From an uncultured Alphaproteobacteria bacterium (GTDB taxonomy: Bacteria; Pseudomonadota; Alphaproteobacteria; Rhodobacterales; Rhodobacteraceae), in NCBI GenBank assembly GCA_913031285.1, contig CAJWEI010000012.1, positions 1-62,859 on the forward strand: DNA of 62,859 nucleotides. Reading direction: 5' to 3'. Below are positions 29,756 through 38,815 of this stretch, piece by piece (position 1 is the stretch's first letter; each line of letters begins with the position of its first letter). The position numbers were made by a program, and so were the translations under genes. The notes beneath the pieces are model-generated. The model was not told the DNA's origin and ran no database searches. It was given only the letters and a program-made list of their open reading frames with translations.

Positions 29756-29980
29756 CTAGGCTATAATATCGGGAGTTATTTGGTCTTCTAAATAAAAAAT
29801 TTTATCCTTTAGAAGCAATTTCCTCTTTTTTAGTCTTTGAAGTGTCAAGCGATCAGACGAAGGTATCTCTCCAAAGTCTGTGATAGCATTATCAAGATCG
29901 CGATGCTCACTTCGTACAACCTCAAGCTCAAGACGTAAGATGTCCTTTCGTTTCATTGATATGTCAAAAGAGACGTGCAT
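29756..29980 (-). CDS. YdcH-like DUF465 protein
   Basis: 74-residue, highly charged, helical protein of the DUF465 (YdcH/SlyX-like) group: the core LEVVRSEHRDLDNAITDFGE then RLKKRKLLLKDKIFYLED fits the family's coiled-coil pattern. The start may be ATG 29980 or the internal ATG nine codons in. It lies before purEK on the same strand. The family function is unknown. Confidence 0.75.
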   Translation of the reverse strand: MHVSFDISMKRKDILRLELEVVRSEHRDLDNAITDFGEIPSSDRLTLQRLKKRKLLLKDKIFYLEDQITPDIIA

Positions 29981-30036
29981 TTTGATTCAAGAGTTTTTAA
30001 ATTTTATGTTACAGCAAGGAATTTATTCTGGAAACC

Positions 30037-30064
30037 CTTGTGTTTTTGTATAGCTTTCCCATAT
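30037..30064 (+). promoter_or_regulatory. sigma-32 (RpoH)-like promoter of hsp20
   Basis: CTTGTG (30037-30042), then 14 bases, then TCCCATAT ending at 30064; the sigma-32 consensus is CTTGAA-N13-15-CCCCATNT. It lies 65 bases before the hsp20 start. Match is 4 of 6 in the -35 box and 7 of 8 in the -10 box. Confidence 0.6.
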
Positions 30065-30129
30065 CAAGAGTAGGGTCGCCTTAAAGGGGCCGCAAATTTA
30101 AGACTGTCGCTTGTTTAAAGGACGTGTCA

Positions 30130-30543
30130 ATGACAAAATTATCGCCGGGTGCATATCCCCACATGCTGGGCTTTGAGCAGCTTGAACGCCTCTTGGAGAG
30201 GGCTTCTAAGTCTGAAAATGAAGGCTATCCCCCATTTAATATTGAGCAGACTTCGCAGCTATCTTATCGCATTACTTTGGCTGTGGCCGGATTCTCAGAA
30301 GACGATCTCGCCATAACGGTAGAAGAGCGCCAACTCGTAATTCGTGGGCAGCAAAGCAACGGTGATGCAGACCGGGTGTTTTTGCATCGCGGGATAGCTG
30401 CCCGTCAGTTTAAAAGGTCGTTTGTTTTAGCTGAAGGTGTCGATGTTGGTGATGCTGTAATTAAGAACGGGTTATTGCATGTTGATTTGAGGCAAACTAT
30501 GCCCGAAACAGTCGTTCAGACCATCGAAATAAAAAAGGCCTAG
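30130..30543 (+). CDS. small heat-shock protein (Hsp20/IbpA family)
   Basis: 137 residues with an alpha-crystallin domain: YRITLAVAGFSEDDLAITVE, LVIRGQQ, FLHRGIAARQFKRSFVLAEG and the family's GLLHVDL segment. It is an ATP-independent holdase. ATG 30130 has AGGA seven bases upstream; the GTG six bases earlier is less likely. A sigma-32-like promoter precedes it and a DUF1150 gene follows four bases after the stop, a pairing common in Rhodobacterales. Confidence 0.92.
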   Translation: MTKLSPGAYPHMLGFEQLERLLERASKSENEGYPPFNIEQTSQLSYRITLAVAGFSEDDLAITVEERQLVIRGQQSNGDADRVFLHRGIAARQFKRSFVLAEGVDVGDAVIKNGLLHVDLRQTMPETVVQTIEIKKA

Positions 30544-30547
30544 AACA

Positions 30548-30775
30548 TTGGATACCAAACAGGAAAATATGAGATCTCAAGAGGGACGCATCGTCTATGT
30601 TAGATCTGTCAATGCAGATGAATTGCCAAATGAAGTCCGTGAGAAAATAGATGGTTTAAGCGAACTTTACGCAGTGCATAGCGCCGATGGAGAACGACTT
30701 GCCTTGGTAAAAGATCGTAATTTTGCGTTTGTTTTGGCACGGCAAAATGATCTGTCGCCGGTTGCCGTACACTGA
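30548..30775 (+). CDS. DUF1150 family protein
   Basis: 75 residues: GRIVYVRSVNADELPNEVRE, then LYAVHSADGERLALVKDRNF, ending ARQNDLSPVAVH, the DUF1150 pattern. The start is TTG 30548 or the ATG seven codons later. It directly follows hsp20 and is likely heat-induced with it. Function is unknown. Confidence 0.8.
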   Translation: MDTKQENMRSQEGRIVYVRSVNADELPNEVREKIDGLSELYAVHSADGERLALVKDRNFAFVLARQNDLSPVAVH

Positions 30776-31346
30776 TAGGATACCTGCGGAAAATCTTTAT
30801 CTTCAGCATGTTCCATCTTGAGAGGCTTTATTGAAGCCAGAAGTATGGGCGGAAGCCAATTTAGAGCAATATAAATAACGGTTCTGCACAAAAAACATTT
30901 TATTTACTAAATATCTCAATGTAATTTTGGCTTACAATTTTACGCATTTGATAGCTTGAGTTTGGTACTAAGACAAAATCGTTTTCCTAGTAATAGTTGA
31001 AACCATATTGATATCAGAAATTATTTCTTATCAATTTAATTGGGTTAAGGACACTGATGCTAATGCACTTATTGAGACTAATTTTTATGCATATTTTCTT
31101 GATCTAGGAAGCATATGCATCGAAGAACTTCAAGTCGGTTGGAGTTCAAGTTTCAGCAAAAAGTGCGCATGGTGAACTTCTTATCTTGGTTATGTTAAAT
31201 TTTATCAATGCGAATTCGTATTTGGCAGAAACGTCTAAAATAGTCTAAGTCACTAATTTTTTTATGATCGCCTTTTGCTTCAGCACTCAGAGCATTACGT
31301 CACAGGCAAAATTTGACAATAACCACCGCTAATTTGGCTGCTTTTT
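30776..31346. other. 571-base intergenic stretch with short open runs
   Basis: AT-rich. A plus-strand frame at about 31007-31170 stays open for some 54 codons (WVKDTDANALIETNFYAYFL and on) and the neighbouring frame continues with protein-like residues, as in a frameshifted relic. I cannot identify it. No RNA gene or terminator recognised. Confidence 0.35.
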
Positions 31347-33053
31347 TTATTGTGCTGCTATGAGCCCCATGCTTTCGAGTGTCAAAAGCACTTGGTGTGC
31401 GCAGTTGTCTACATCGACATTTTCGGTTTCTACGCTCAATTCAGGGTTTTCAGGAACATCATAAGGATCCGAAATTCCCGTAAACTCTTTGATCTTACCT
31501 TCGCGAGCAAGTTTATATAGACCTTTTCGGTCTCGGCGTTCGCATTCCTCTAGCGACGTGGCGACGTGGACTTCGGCAAAGGCGCCAAATTGCTCAACAC
31601 TTTCGCGCACTGATCGGCGGGTTGTAGCGTAGGGTGCTATGGGAGCACAGATTGCAATCCCACCATTCTTAGTAATCTCTGAAGCCACATAACCAATACG
31701 GCGAATATTAAGGTCGCGGTGTTCTTTGCTAAAGCCCAATTCAGAAGACAGGTTTTTGCGCACAATATCGCCATCCAGCAGCGTCACAGGACGTCCACCC
31801 ATTTCCATGAGCTTTACCATAAGCGCATTTGCGATTGTGGATTTACCTGAGCCTGAAAGCCCTGTGAAAAATACTGTAAACCCTTGTTGGGAGCGGGGGG
31901 GGCGCGTTTTACGTAGCTCAGACACCACTTCTGAAAAGCTGAACCATTCTGGTATTTCCAACCCTTCAGACAAGCGTCTTCGAAGTTCAGTGCCTGAGAT
32001 GTTCAACACTGTGTCACGATCTTTGATTTCATCGGCAGGCTCATATTGGGCGCGTTCTTGCACGTATACCATATGTTTAAAGTCAACCATTTGGATACCC
32101 ATTTCGGCTTCGTGTTTTCGAAACAGAACCTGTGCCTCATAGGTGCCGTAGAATTCTTCTCCGGCCAAATTCTTGCCTGGGCCGGCGTGATCCCGTCCGA
32201 CGATAAGATGTGTGCAGCCATGGTTTTTGCGTATCAGCCCGTGCCAAACTGCTTCGCGAGGGCCGGCCATGCGCATGGCGAGGTTTAATAACGACATTGT
32301 TGTAGTTGCGACTGGGTATTTATCGAGAACAGCTTCATAACAGCGCACACGCGTAAAGTGGTCAATGTCACCAGGCTTTGTCATGCCTACGACTGGATGG
32401 ATCAAGAGATTTGCTTGGGCTTCTTTAGCCGCGCGGAAGGTGAGTTCCTGATGGGCGCGATGCAGTGGGTTACGTGTTTGGAAGGCAACTACTTTTTGCC
32501 AGCCAAGTTTGTGAAAATACGCTCGCAATTCGTTTGGCGTATCTCTACGCGCCTTAAAGTCGTAATGGACCGGTGGTTGGATGCCCACAACTGGTCCACC
32601 AAGATAAACTTTTCCAGCTTGGTTGTGCAGATAATTTACTCCTGGATGCGAACTATCATCCGCGCCATATACTTTTTCAGCCTCTTTGGCTTTGTCCGGC
32701 ATCCATTTGTCAGACACTGTCAATGTTGCGAGAATAACGCCTTCAAGATCGCGCAAAGCAATGTCCTGTCCAATTTTAAGCGGCTCGGCAAATTCCTTAC
32801 TCACGTCCAAATTGATGGGCATTGGCCATAAAGTACCATCTCCAAGCCGCATTTTATCTACAACACTGTCGTAATCTTCTTTACTCAGAAACCCTTTGAG
32901 TGGCGCAAAACCGCCATTCATTAGCAATTCGATATCGCAGATTTGTCTTGGCGTCAGGTCCCAGCTTGTAAGGCTAGTGGCTTCCACTTTGAGTTCTTGG
33001 GCTCTTTTGTGCGAAACATAAAGCTCTGCAATTAGGTCAAGGTTTGGCAGCAT
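31347..33053 (-). CDS. bifunctional sulfate adenylyltransferase/adenylylsulfate kinase
   Basis: 568 residues, a natural fusion. The N-terminal ATP-sulfurylase has QTRNPLHRAH at 192-201 and GRDHAGPG at 286-293. The C-terminal APS kinase has the P-loop GLSGSGKST at 398-406 and LDGDIVRKNL. Together they convert sulfate to PAPS. The fusion is usual in Roseobacter-group genomes. It is monocistronic here: trxB lies upstream on the same strand, 226 AT-rich bases away. A SulP-type anion transporter is about 10 kb away but not linked. Confidence 0.94.
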   Translation of the reverse strand: MLPNLDLIAELYVSHKRAQELKVEATSLTSWDLTPRQICDIELLMNGGFAPLKGFLSKEDYDSVVDKMRLGDGTLWPMPINLDVSKEFAEPLKIGQDIALRDLEGVILATLTVSDKWMPDKAKEAEKVYGADDSSHPGVNYLHNQAGKVYLGGPVVGIQPPVHYDFKARRDTPNELRAYFHKLGWQKVVAFQTRNPLHRAHQELTFRAAKEAQANLLIHPVVGMTKPGDIDHFTRVRCYEAVLDKYPVATTTMSLLNLAMRMAGPREAVWHGLIRKNHGCTHLIVGRDHAGPGKNLAGEEFYGTYEAQVLFRKHEAEMGIQMVDFKHMVYVQERAQYEPADEIKDRDTVLNISGTELRRRLSEGLEIPEWFSFSEVVSELRKTRPPRSQQGFTVFFTGLSGSGKSTIANALMVKLMEMGGRPVTLLDGDIVRKNLSSELGFSKEHRDLNIRRIGYVASEITKNGGIAICAPIAPYATTRRSVRESVEQFGAFAEVHVATSLEECERRDRKGLYKLAREGKIKEFTGISDPYDVPENPELSVETENVDVDNCAHQVLLTLESMGLIAAQ

Positions 33054-33279
33054 CCAGATATTCTTTCGTATTCGTTTTTAAGTAAAAAAGAGCTTCAACC
33101 GCGCCCTTGTTACTTAGTTGCATAAACTAAAGTGCGCTTTAATATTAATAAAAATCATCAAAAAATCTAAAATAGGCTCAACTTATTATATTGTAAATTT
33201 TGTTTTAAAAAGACTATGTCTGGACAATCATCAATCGTCGTAACAGTGAACCCTAAAGTTGCTATTGGCTGAAAAACGG

Positions 33280-34221
33280 TCATCTTCCTTTGGCCAAGAA
33301 CTTTTCTGCATCCAATGCCGCCATACAGCCCATGCCAGCACTTGTCACGGCCTGTCTATAAATATGGTCAGTTAGGTCGCCAGCTGCAAATATACCTGGA
33401 AGCGAAGTGCGCGTGCTTCCGGTTTCTACCTTTACATAGCCACCATTATGCATTTCCAAAATGTCCTTCACCAGTTCGTTTGCGGGGGCATGGCCGATTG
33501 CGATAAAGACACCCTTGCAGGCAATTTCTGTCATTTCGCCTGTTATTACATTTTTGACCTGTGCGGCCTCAACACCAAGAGGGGCATCCGCTCCAATTAC
33601 TTCTACCAGTTCATTAAACCACATGGTTTCAATCTTTGGATGTTTAAACAAACGATCCTGTAGAATTTTTTCTGCTCGAAGCTCGTCACGACGATGTACC
33701 AATGTTACCTTACTGGCAAAGTTCGTTAAGAAAAGAGCCTCTTCAACCGCCGTATTACCACCACCTACGACTACAATTTCCTGGTCACGATAGAAAAACC
33801 CGTCACAAGTGGCGCAGGCAGATACTCCGAAACCTTTAAACTTTTCCTCAGATGGCAGACCGAGCCATTTGGCTCGGGCACCGGTTGCCAAGATAACGGC
33901 ATCTGCAGAGTAAATTGCCCCACTATCACCTTGTGCTAAAAACGGTCGCTGTTCGAGGTTTAGTTCAGTAATAATATCACCAATAATCTCTGTACCCATT
34001 GCTTTTGCATGCGCTTCCATGCGCAGCATCAGATCGGGACCTTGCACTTCGCTGTCTCCAGGCCAGTTCTCAACTTCTGTTGTAGTGGTCAACTGCCCAC
34101 CCGGCTCTATGCCTTGAACAAGAATGGGTTCAAGCATTGCACGGCTTGCATAAACGGCTGCTGTATATCCTGCAGGACCAGAGCCTATAATGAGAACTTT
34201 AGTGTGGTATTTCACAGACAT
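33280..34221 (-). CDS. trxB: thioredoxin-disulfide reductase
   Basis: 313 residues. FAD motif VLIIGSGPAGYTAAVYASRA, redox-active Cys pair CATC (about Cys136 and Cys139), NADPH motif VVVGGGNTAVEEAL, and the C-terminal FAD motif GIFAAGDLTDHIYRQAVTSA. It reduces thioredoxin with NADPH. ATG 34221 is preferred to TTG 34236, as it gives the usual N-terminus and has GAAAG upstream. It is divergent from the Lrp-type gene. Confidence 0.96.
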   Translation of the reverse strand: MSVKYHTKVLIIGSGPAGYTAAVYASRAMLEPILVQGIEPGGQLTTTTEVENWPGDSEVQGPDLMLRMEAHAKAMGTEIIGDIITELNLEQRPFLAQGDSGAIYSADAVILATGARAKWLGLPSEEKFKGFGVSACATCDGFFYRDQEIVVVGGGNTAVEEALFLTNFASKVTLVHRRDELRAEKILQDRLFKHPKIETMWFNELVEVIGADAPLGVEAAQVKNVITGEMTEIACKGVFIAIGHAPANELVKDILEMHNGGYVKVETGSTRTSLPGIFAAGDLTDHIYRQAVTSAGMGCMAALDAEKFLAKGR

Positions 34222-34431
34222 GGATATCGCTTTCAAAAATTATATTTCCTTGCGTATAAGCAAATCTGAGAGTGGCGAAAACCCCGTATGCATTAAAAGC
34301 AATAAAAACAATCGCTTTGATTTAATCAAATCCAAAAAATAATTAAAAGAACAATCTTACCTAAGTGTGAAACATTATTGCGTATTACCCAGTAATCAGT
34401 GTAAGAATTGCAAAAATAGGAAATGGAAACT

Positions 34432-34932
34432 ATGCCTCTAAGTAGTTTAGATTCAATTGATCGCCTGATTCTAGCAGAGCTTCAGGCTGATGGGCGTATG
34501 ACAAACGTTGAATTGGCTCGGCGCGTAGGAATTTCTGCACCCCCCTGCTTGCGCAGAGTTAGAGCTTTGGAAGAGCAAGGATTTGTACGCGGCTATCACG
34601 CGGACGTTGATAGTCGTCAGCTAGGATTTGAAGTCAGTGTCTTTGTCATGGTTGGTTTGCAGAGTCAGGCCGAGAACGATCTCAGTGCATTTGAAAATCT
34701 TTGTCTAGACTGGCCGCTTGTCAGAGAATGTCATATGTTGAATGGTGAGGTTGATTTCATGTTGAAATGTGTTGCCCCTGATTTAAGTAGTTTCCAATTT
34801 TTTCTCACTGGGCAGCTTTTGACATCGCATAATGTTGCAAGTGTCAAAACCTCCCTTGTGATTAGAGCGGCAAAAGATGATCCTGGCGTTCCTTTCGACG
34901 TTCTCGAAGAGCTTATTTCGAAACGCTTATAA
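34432..34932 (+). CDS. Lrp/AsnC family transcriptional regulator
   Basis: 166 residues. N-terminal helix-turn-helix SIDRLILAELQADGRMTNVE then LARRVGISAPPCLRRVRALE; C-terminal RAM ligand-binding domain from about residue 65. ATG 34432 gives the typical MPLSSLDSIDR start; ATG 34423 is also in frame but only two bases from its AGG. It is divergent from trxB (210 bases), so it may control trxB or itself. The amino-acid ligand is unknown. Confidence 0.9.
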   Translation: MPLSSLDSIDRLILAELQADGRMTNVELARRVGISAPPCLRRVRALEEQGFVRGYHADVDSRQLGFEVSVFVMVGLQSQAENDLSAFENLCLDWPLVRECHMLNGEVDFMLKCVAPDLSSFQFFLTGQLLTSHNVASVKTSLVIRAAKDDPGVPFDVLEELISKRL

Positions 34933-34953
34933 GTTAGCTGGCTGCGAGGAATA

Positions 34954-35724
34954 CTAAACAGGAGAGCCTATTTTAATGACTGAGATAAGCCGTCCGTAAT
35001 CGGCTTCATTTTCATGAGTCGATCTGCGATATGAGAAAAATCTGTTGTGATCAGTATAAGTGCAGTGTCCGGTCCAAGCACAACTTTGGATCCCAGCTTG
35101 ACGCAAACGATGCAGCCCAAAATCTGGCAGATTAAAAAGATATTTTTCTGGATGCGCACCACGTGTAAAAAAGGCGGTTAAGGATGAATCTTGATCTGCA
35201 AAACGTTCAAAAAACTCTTGTCCAACTTCATATGCTCTTTGACTTATACAGGGCCCAATGACGGCATTAATAGAGCTTCGTTGCGCGCCTATAGTTTCCA
35301 TTTTATCAATGGTAGCTTCCAAAATACCATCCAAAGCGCCCCGCCATCCCGCATGAGCCGCTCCAACAATAGCATTTTCAGGATCGGCAAAAAGTACGGG
35401 TTGGCAATCTGCTGTTAGAACGCTCAATCCAAGGTCAGGGCAAGACGTCACAATGGCATCGGCTTTGGGATTACAAGGAGGTGGTTTGCTTACGACTAGG
35501 GCGGTGGATGAATGAATTTGATGTATTCCGACTAGTGATCCGTCAGCTAGGCTCATATCAACTGTTACCTGGTTGCGGTTAAGCTGTATGTTATCGTGGT
35601 GATCTAATGATCCCGCGCCGCAATTCAGGCCGGTGTAGATGCCCGAAGACGCTCCGCCTTTGCGCGTGTAAAACCCATGTTGGAATGAGTTTAGAAGGGA
35701 AGATGTAATTTTTTCAAGCGGCAT
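34954..35724 (-). CDS. pgeF: PgeF-type multicopper-like purine nucleoside phosphorylase (YfiH)
   Basis: 256 residues of the YfiH/DUF152 family. Zinc-site motifs are HQIHSS, the Cys in LTADCQPVLFAD, and the His in AHAGWRGALDGI; FSYRR near the end is also conserved. Family members phosphorolyse purine nucleosides or correct peptidoglycan precursors. The ATG 35724 start overlaps the midA end by 11 bases. The lgt-midA-pgeF operon order is standard in Rhodobacterales. Confidence 0.9.
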   Translation of the reverse strand: MPLEKITSSLLNSFQHGFYTRKGGASSGIYTGLNCGAGSLDHHDNIQLNRNQVTVDMSLADGSLVGIHQIHSSTALVVSKPPPCNPKADAIVTSCPDLGLSVLTADCQPVLFADPENAIVGAAHAGWRGALDGILEATIDKMETIGAQRSSINAVIGPCISQRAYEVGQEFFERFADQDSSLTAFFTRGAHPEKYLFNLPDFGLHRLRQAGIQSCAWTGHCTYTDHNRFFSYRRSTHENEADYGRLISVIKIGSPV

Positions 35725-36784
35725 AATCAAAACCGGCGGGTGTTGGAGAATATGTTGGATAAAGAGAAATTACTTTGAATAGGCTTCCCATTTGATCGGG
35801 ATGTGTCAACCGTCTATGCGCCGCAATATGCATTTGTAATGCTTCACCCTTTAGATACGCTGCTAGCGTATTGGCTCTTTGGGTTATTCCAAGCCTCTCC
35901 AAAAACAGTCCCTGGGGAACCAGACGACTATGTTTGCAGGCAATGTCTGTAACCAAAGCTGCAAAATCGACATGGGCTGTCAAATCTGATTTCCCAGGCG
36001 CGGCGAAGATATCGACTTGTTTTTGATCTTTCACAGCTTGGATTGTGTCTCCCAGAGAGACCCAGTCACCGTAATCGACTATGAGGCCGCTTCCTGAAAA
36101 AGTTTCTATATGTTTACTCAAAGCCTTGGCCATCTTTTGGGCCATCAAGTTGATCTCGACAATATCTCCGTCAGACGTATCGGCAATACGCCTTTGTAGT
36201 TGGGTTAGATCTGAGGCATGCGGACAAATCCCAATACTAAGTTCGCCCTTTTGGGATATGATCTGTCGTTCAAACCATTTGTCGTTTTGCCGTTGAAATT
36301 GATGTACGGGGAGGGCGTCAAAAAATTCGTTGGCAACAAAGAAAACAGGTTGTTCTGGCAGTTGGCTTATTTTCTCGATCCAAGATACTTCTGCACTGGG
36401 AAGGCTTTTTTTTTGAAGGCTTCGAAGCTGCTCGGATGCTTCAACCAAAACGATCTGCATCGCCTCATGAAAGCCGGCGACTTTGGCAGTCGCGCGGAAG
36501 ATATCTGCCATTAGTGTTCCTCGCCCCGGGCCAAGCTCTAAAAGCGTAAAAGGTGTGGGTCTTTCTTGTGCTATCCAGCATTGAGCAAGCCAAAGACCGA
36601 CGATCTCGCCAAACATTTGACTAATTTCTGGGGCAGTAACAAAATCACCCCTAGCACCAAAAACTTTTTGCGTTCGGTAGTACCCATGGTCGATATCTAA
36701 CAAACAGGTTTGCATAAATTGCGCAATTGACAACCCGTCCGTCTCTGTGACGCTCTTGAGTATCATATTCTTGATCGCGTTCAA
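35714..36784 (-). CDS. MidA/NDUFAF7-type SAM-dependent methyltransferase
   Basis: 356 residues (COG1565). N-terminal QFMQTCLLDIDHGYYRTQ and FVTAPEISQMFGEIVGLWLA; SAM motif LLELGPGRGTLMADI (about residue 80); FFVANEFFDALPVHQF. Mitochondrial homologues methylate an arginine in complex I; the bacterial target is not settled. The start overlaps the lgt stop by four bases (ATGA). Confidence 0.88.
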   Translation of the reverse strand: MNAIKNMILKSVTETDGLSIAQFMQTCLLDIDHGYYRTQKVFGARGDFVTAPEISQMFGEIVGLWLAQCWIAQERPTPFTLLELGPGRGTLMADIFRATAKVAGFHEAMQIVLVEASEQLRSLQKKSLPSAEVSWIEKISQLPEQPVFFVANEFFDALPVHQFQRQNDKWFERQIISQKGELSIGICPHASDLTQLQRRIADTSDGDIVEINLMAQKMAKALSKHIETFSGSGLIVDYGDWVSLGDTIQAVKDQKQVDIFAAPGKSDLTAHVDFAALVTDIACKHSRLVPQGLFLERLGITQRANTLAAYLKGEALQMHIAAHRRLTHPDQMGSLFKVISLYPTYSPTPAGFDYAA

Positions 36785-37662
36785 AGGGCTTGCCGGATAT
36801 ATGCGCGGATCACTAACGTCAGCCCAACAAGAATCATCGGCAGAGATAGAATCTGCCCCATGGTTATGCCAAAATTATCAGAATAAAACACATATCCAAT
36901 CGGATTTTCTACAGACTGAAATTGCAAATCTGGTTGCCGGACGAATTCAACAAGATAACGCGCAATTCCGTAGCCGGCGAAAAAAGTTCCTGTAATAAGA
37001 CCGGGCCGTGTAAGTGCTTTCTTTCGAAAGCTCATATAGAGCAGTAATACCAAAAGAACGAAGCCTTCTAAAAAAGCTTCGTAAAGCTGAGAGGGGTGGC
37101 GGGCGCAAAGGCCGGTGATTTGACCACAAGCCTGTGCTGCTACGCCCGGAAAGGCGACGCCCCATGGCAAATCTGTTGCCCGTCCCCAAAGTTCTGCATT
37201 TATAAAGTTTGCTGATCGGCCAAGTAAAAGACCCACTGGCGTGCATAAAGCGAGAAGGTCAGCACCCGAGAGGTAGGGAACAAGGTTACGACGATAGAAT
37301 AAAAAAGCTGCTACAATAACGCCAATTAATCCACCATGAAAAGCCATCCCTCCATTCCAAAGCATCAGGATCTCAGCTGGGTGGGTGACAAAATAGGCTG
37401 GTTTGTAAAAAAGTACGTAGCCTAGTCTACCGCCTAGTATCACCCCCACAATAACATAGGTCAGAAGGTCTTCGACTTGTAGCGGTTCAATAGGGGGCAG
37501 GTTTTTCGGCCAGAGTGCCGAACGGCGGGTTGCAAGTATGGCAAGCCGCCAGCCAAGCAGTATGCCAATAATATAAGCAAGTGCATACCATCTAAGAGCA
37601 AACTCAAATCCGCCGACGTCAATCGAGAAAAGGGCTGGGGATATGTCAGGAAAAATGATCAT
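36781..37662 (-). CDS. lgt: prolipoprotein diacylglyceryl transferase
   Basis: 293 residues, about seven transmembrane helices. Lgt signatures: LRWYALAYIIGILLGWRLA, GGRLGYVLFY, MAFHGGLIG and GRSANFINAELWGR. It adds diacylglycerol to the lipobox cysteine of prolipoproteins at the inner membrane. It is first in the lgt-midA-pgeF operon and divergent from ubiK, with about 104 bases between them. Confidence 0.97.
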   Translation of the reverse strand: MIIFPDISPALFSIDVGGFEFALRWYALAYIIGILLGWRLAILATRRSALWPKNLPPIEPLQVEDLLTYVIVGVILGGRLGYVLFYKPAYFVTHPAEILMLWNGGMAFHGGLIGVIVAAFLFYRRNLVPYLSGADLLALCTPVGLLLGRSANFINAELWGRATDLPWGVAFPGVAAQACGQITGLCARHPSQLYEAFLEGFVLLVLLLYMSFRKKALTRPGLITGTFFAGYGIARYLVEFVRQPDLQFQSVENPIGYVFYSDNFGITMGQILSLPMILVGLTLVIRAYIRQAL

Positions 37663-37706
37663 TAGTTTGCCCCGTGTCTATCTGTCCCAGTTTAATTTGC
37701 CAAGTA

Positions 37707-37735
37707 TTGCTTGAGATTTTAACTCTCTCTATAAT
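37707..37735 (+). promoter_or_regulatory. sigma70-type promoter of ubiK
   Basis: TTGCTT (37707-37712), 17-base spacer, TATAAT (37730-37735), 31 bases before the ubiK start. The -10 box is perfect. Confidence 0.6.
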
Positions 37736-37766
37736 ACACACTTGTTAGTCAACACTGGAGCAAAAA

Positions 37767-38009
37767 ATGCAGAACAGAAATAAAATCTTGGATGATATTT
37801 CGCAGCTTATGACAAATGCGATGGGTGTTGCGCAAGGTGCAAGGGAAGAAGCCGAAACAGCAGCCAAATCAATGATTGATCGTTGGCTTTCTGATCGTGA
37901 TTTTGTGACAAGAGAAGAATTTGATGCGGTGCGTGCCATGGCACAAAAAGCTCGCGAAGAAAATGACGCTTTAACGTTGCGAGTAGAAGCTCTCGAAAGC
38001 AATAAATAA
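37767..38009 (+). CDS. ubiK: UbiK-type accessory factor (BMFP family)
   Basis: 80 residues: an amphipathic N-terminal helix (MQNRNKILDDISQLMTNAMG) and a C-terminal coiled coil (REEFDAVRAMAQKAREENDA, then LTLRVEALE), the BMFP/YqiC pattern. Family members bind membranes and assist ubiquinone synthesis. It is divergent from lgt, the position seen in related genomes. Confidence 0.85.
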   Translation: MQNRNKILDDISQLMTNAMGVAQGAREEAETAAKSMIDRWLSDRDFVTREEFDAVRAMAQKAREENDALTLRVEALESNK

Positions 38010-38105
38010 GTGGACCTGCCTGCGGCTAAACTATTCATGAAATATATTTTATGACATTACTGCTTTTGTAGGCTTAAAATGCATTAATTTGCGAATCCAG
38101 CCTTT

Positions 38106-38114
38106 TTATCCACA
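38106..38114 (+). promoter_or_regulatory. single perfect DnaA box
   Basis: TTATCCACA exactly matches the DnaA-box consensus, in the noncoding gap between ubiK and the YbjN-type gene. It is followed by ACTTATTGTGCTG, a weak partial inverted second half. No cluster of boxes is seen, so this is not evidence of an origin; it could be a DnaA-titration or regulatory site. Confidence 0.4.
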
Positions 38115-38269
38115 ACTTATTGTGCTGATTAGGCGAATTTTTCTTTACAGCACCGGTAAACGAGACCACCATATCTGGTGAGACGACGGGTAAATTCCGC
38201 ACTCTATAGAGCAGGCATCAAGCGATAGGGGTAAAATTTTTGCCCTATGCTATAAAAGAGGTGACAGAA

Positions 38270-38770
38270 ATGGCACTCAACGAATTTGATCTTGTAGAAG
38301 ATCTTCATCCTATCGACATAGTTGAAACACTTGCCGAGCAGTATAAATGGGAATTCGACCGCATAGCAGATGATCAGATCGCAATGGCCATGGACGGCCA
38401 GTGGAGATCTTACTCAATCACATTAGCATGGTCGGATTTTGACGAAACCTTAAGAATGATCTGTACGTTTGAAATGGAACCGCCAGCAGATCAATTGCCC
38501 CGACTTTTTGAATTGCTGAACTTAGTTAATGATCAATGTTGGGCAGGCGCTTTCACTTTCTGGAAAGAACAAGGCTTGATGGTTTATCGCTACGGCCTTG
38601 TCCTGTCGGGCGGACAATACGCCAGCGCACAACAAATTGATACTTTGATTTCAAATGCAGTTTCATCTTCAGAGCGCTACTACCCCGCCTTGCAACTCGT
38701 GGTTTACGGAGATCAATCTCCAAAGAGTGCGTTGCAGGTCGCCATTGCAGAGGCATATGGCCGTGCGTAA
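38270..38770 (+). CDS. YbjN domain-containing protein
   Basis: 166 residues. The YbjN fold is indicated by DIVETLAEQYKWEFDRIADD, CTFEMEPPADQLPRLFELL and the central FWKEQGLMVYRYGLVLSGGQ. It has no signal peptide. Such proteins resemble type III secretion chaperones in fold; their function in Rhodobacterales is unknown, but the gene regularly precedes proC. ATG 38270 has AGAGG eight bases upstream. Confidence 0.85.
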   Translation: MALNEFDLVEDLHPIDIVETLAEQYKWEFDRIADDQIAMAMDGQWRSYSITLAWSDFDETLRMICTFEMEPPADQLPRLFELLNLVNDQCWAGAFTFWKEQGLMVYRYGLVLSGGQYASAQQIDTLISNAVSSSERYYPALQLVVYGDQSPKSALQVAIAEAYGRA

Positions 38771-38815
38771 GTCTAGCCTTGAACATATTGGTAATTTGCT
38801 TGTTTGGAGGATTTG

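Noticed and set aside
38041-38269. Replication origin suggested by a perfect DnaA box
   Set aside because: Only one box is present, without a box cluster, AT-rich unwinding repeat or origin-linked genes.
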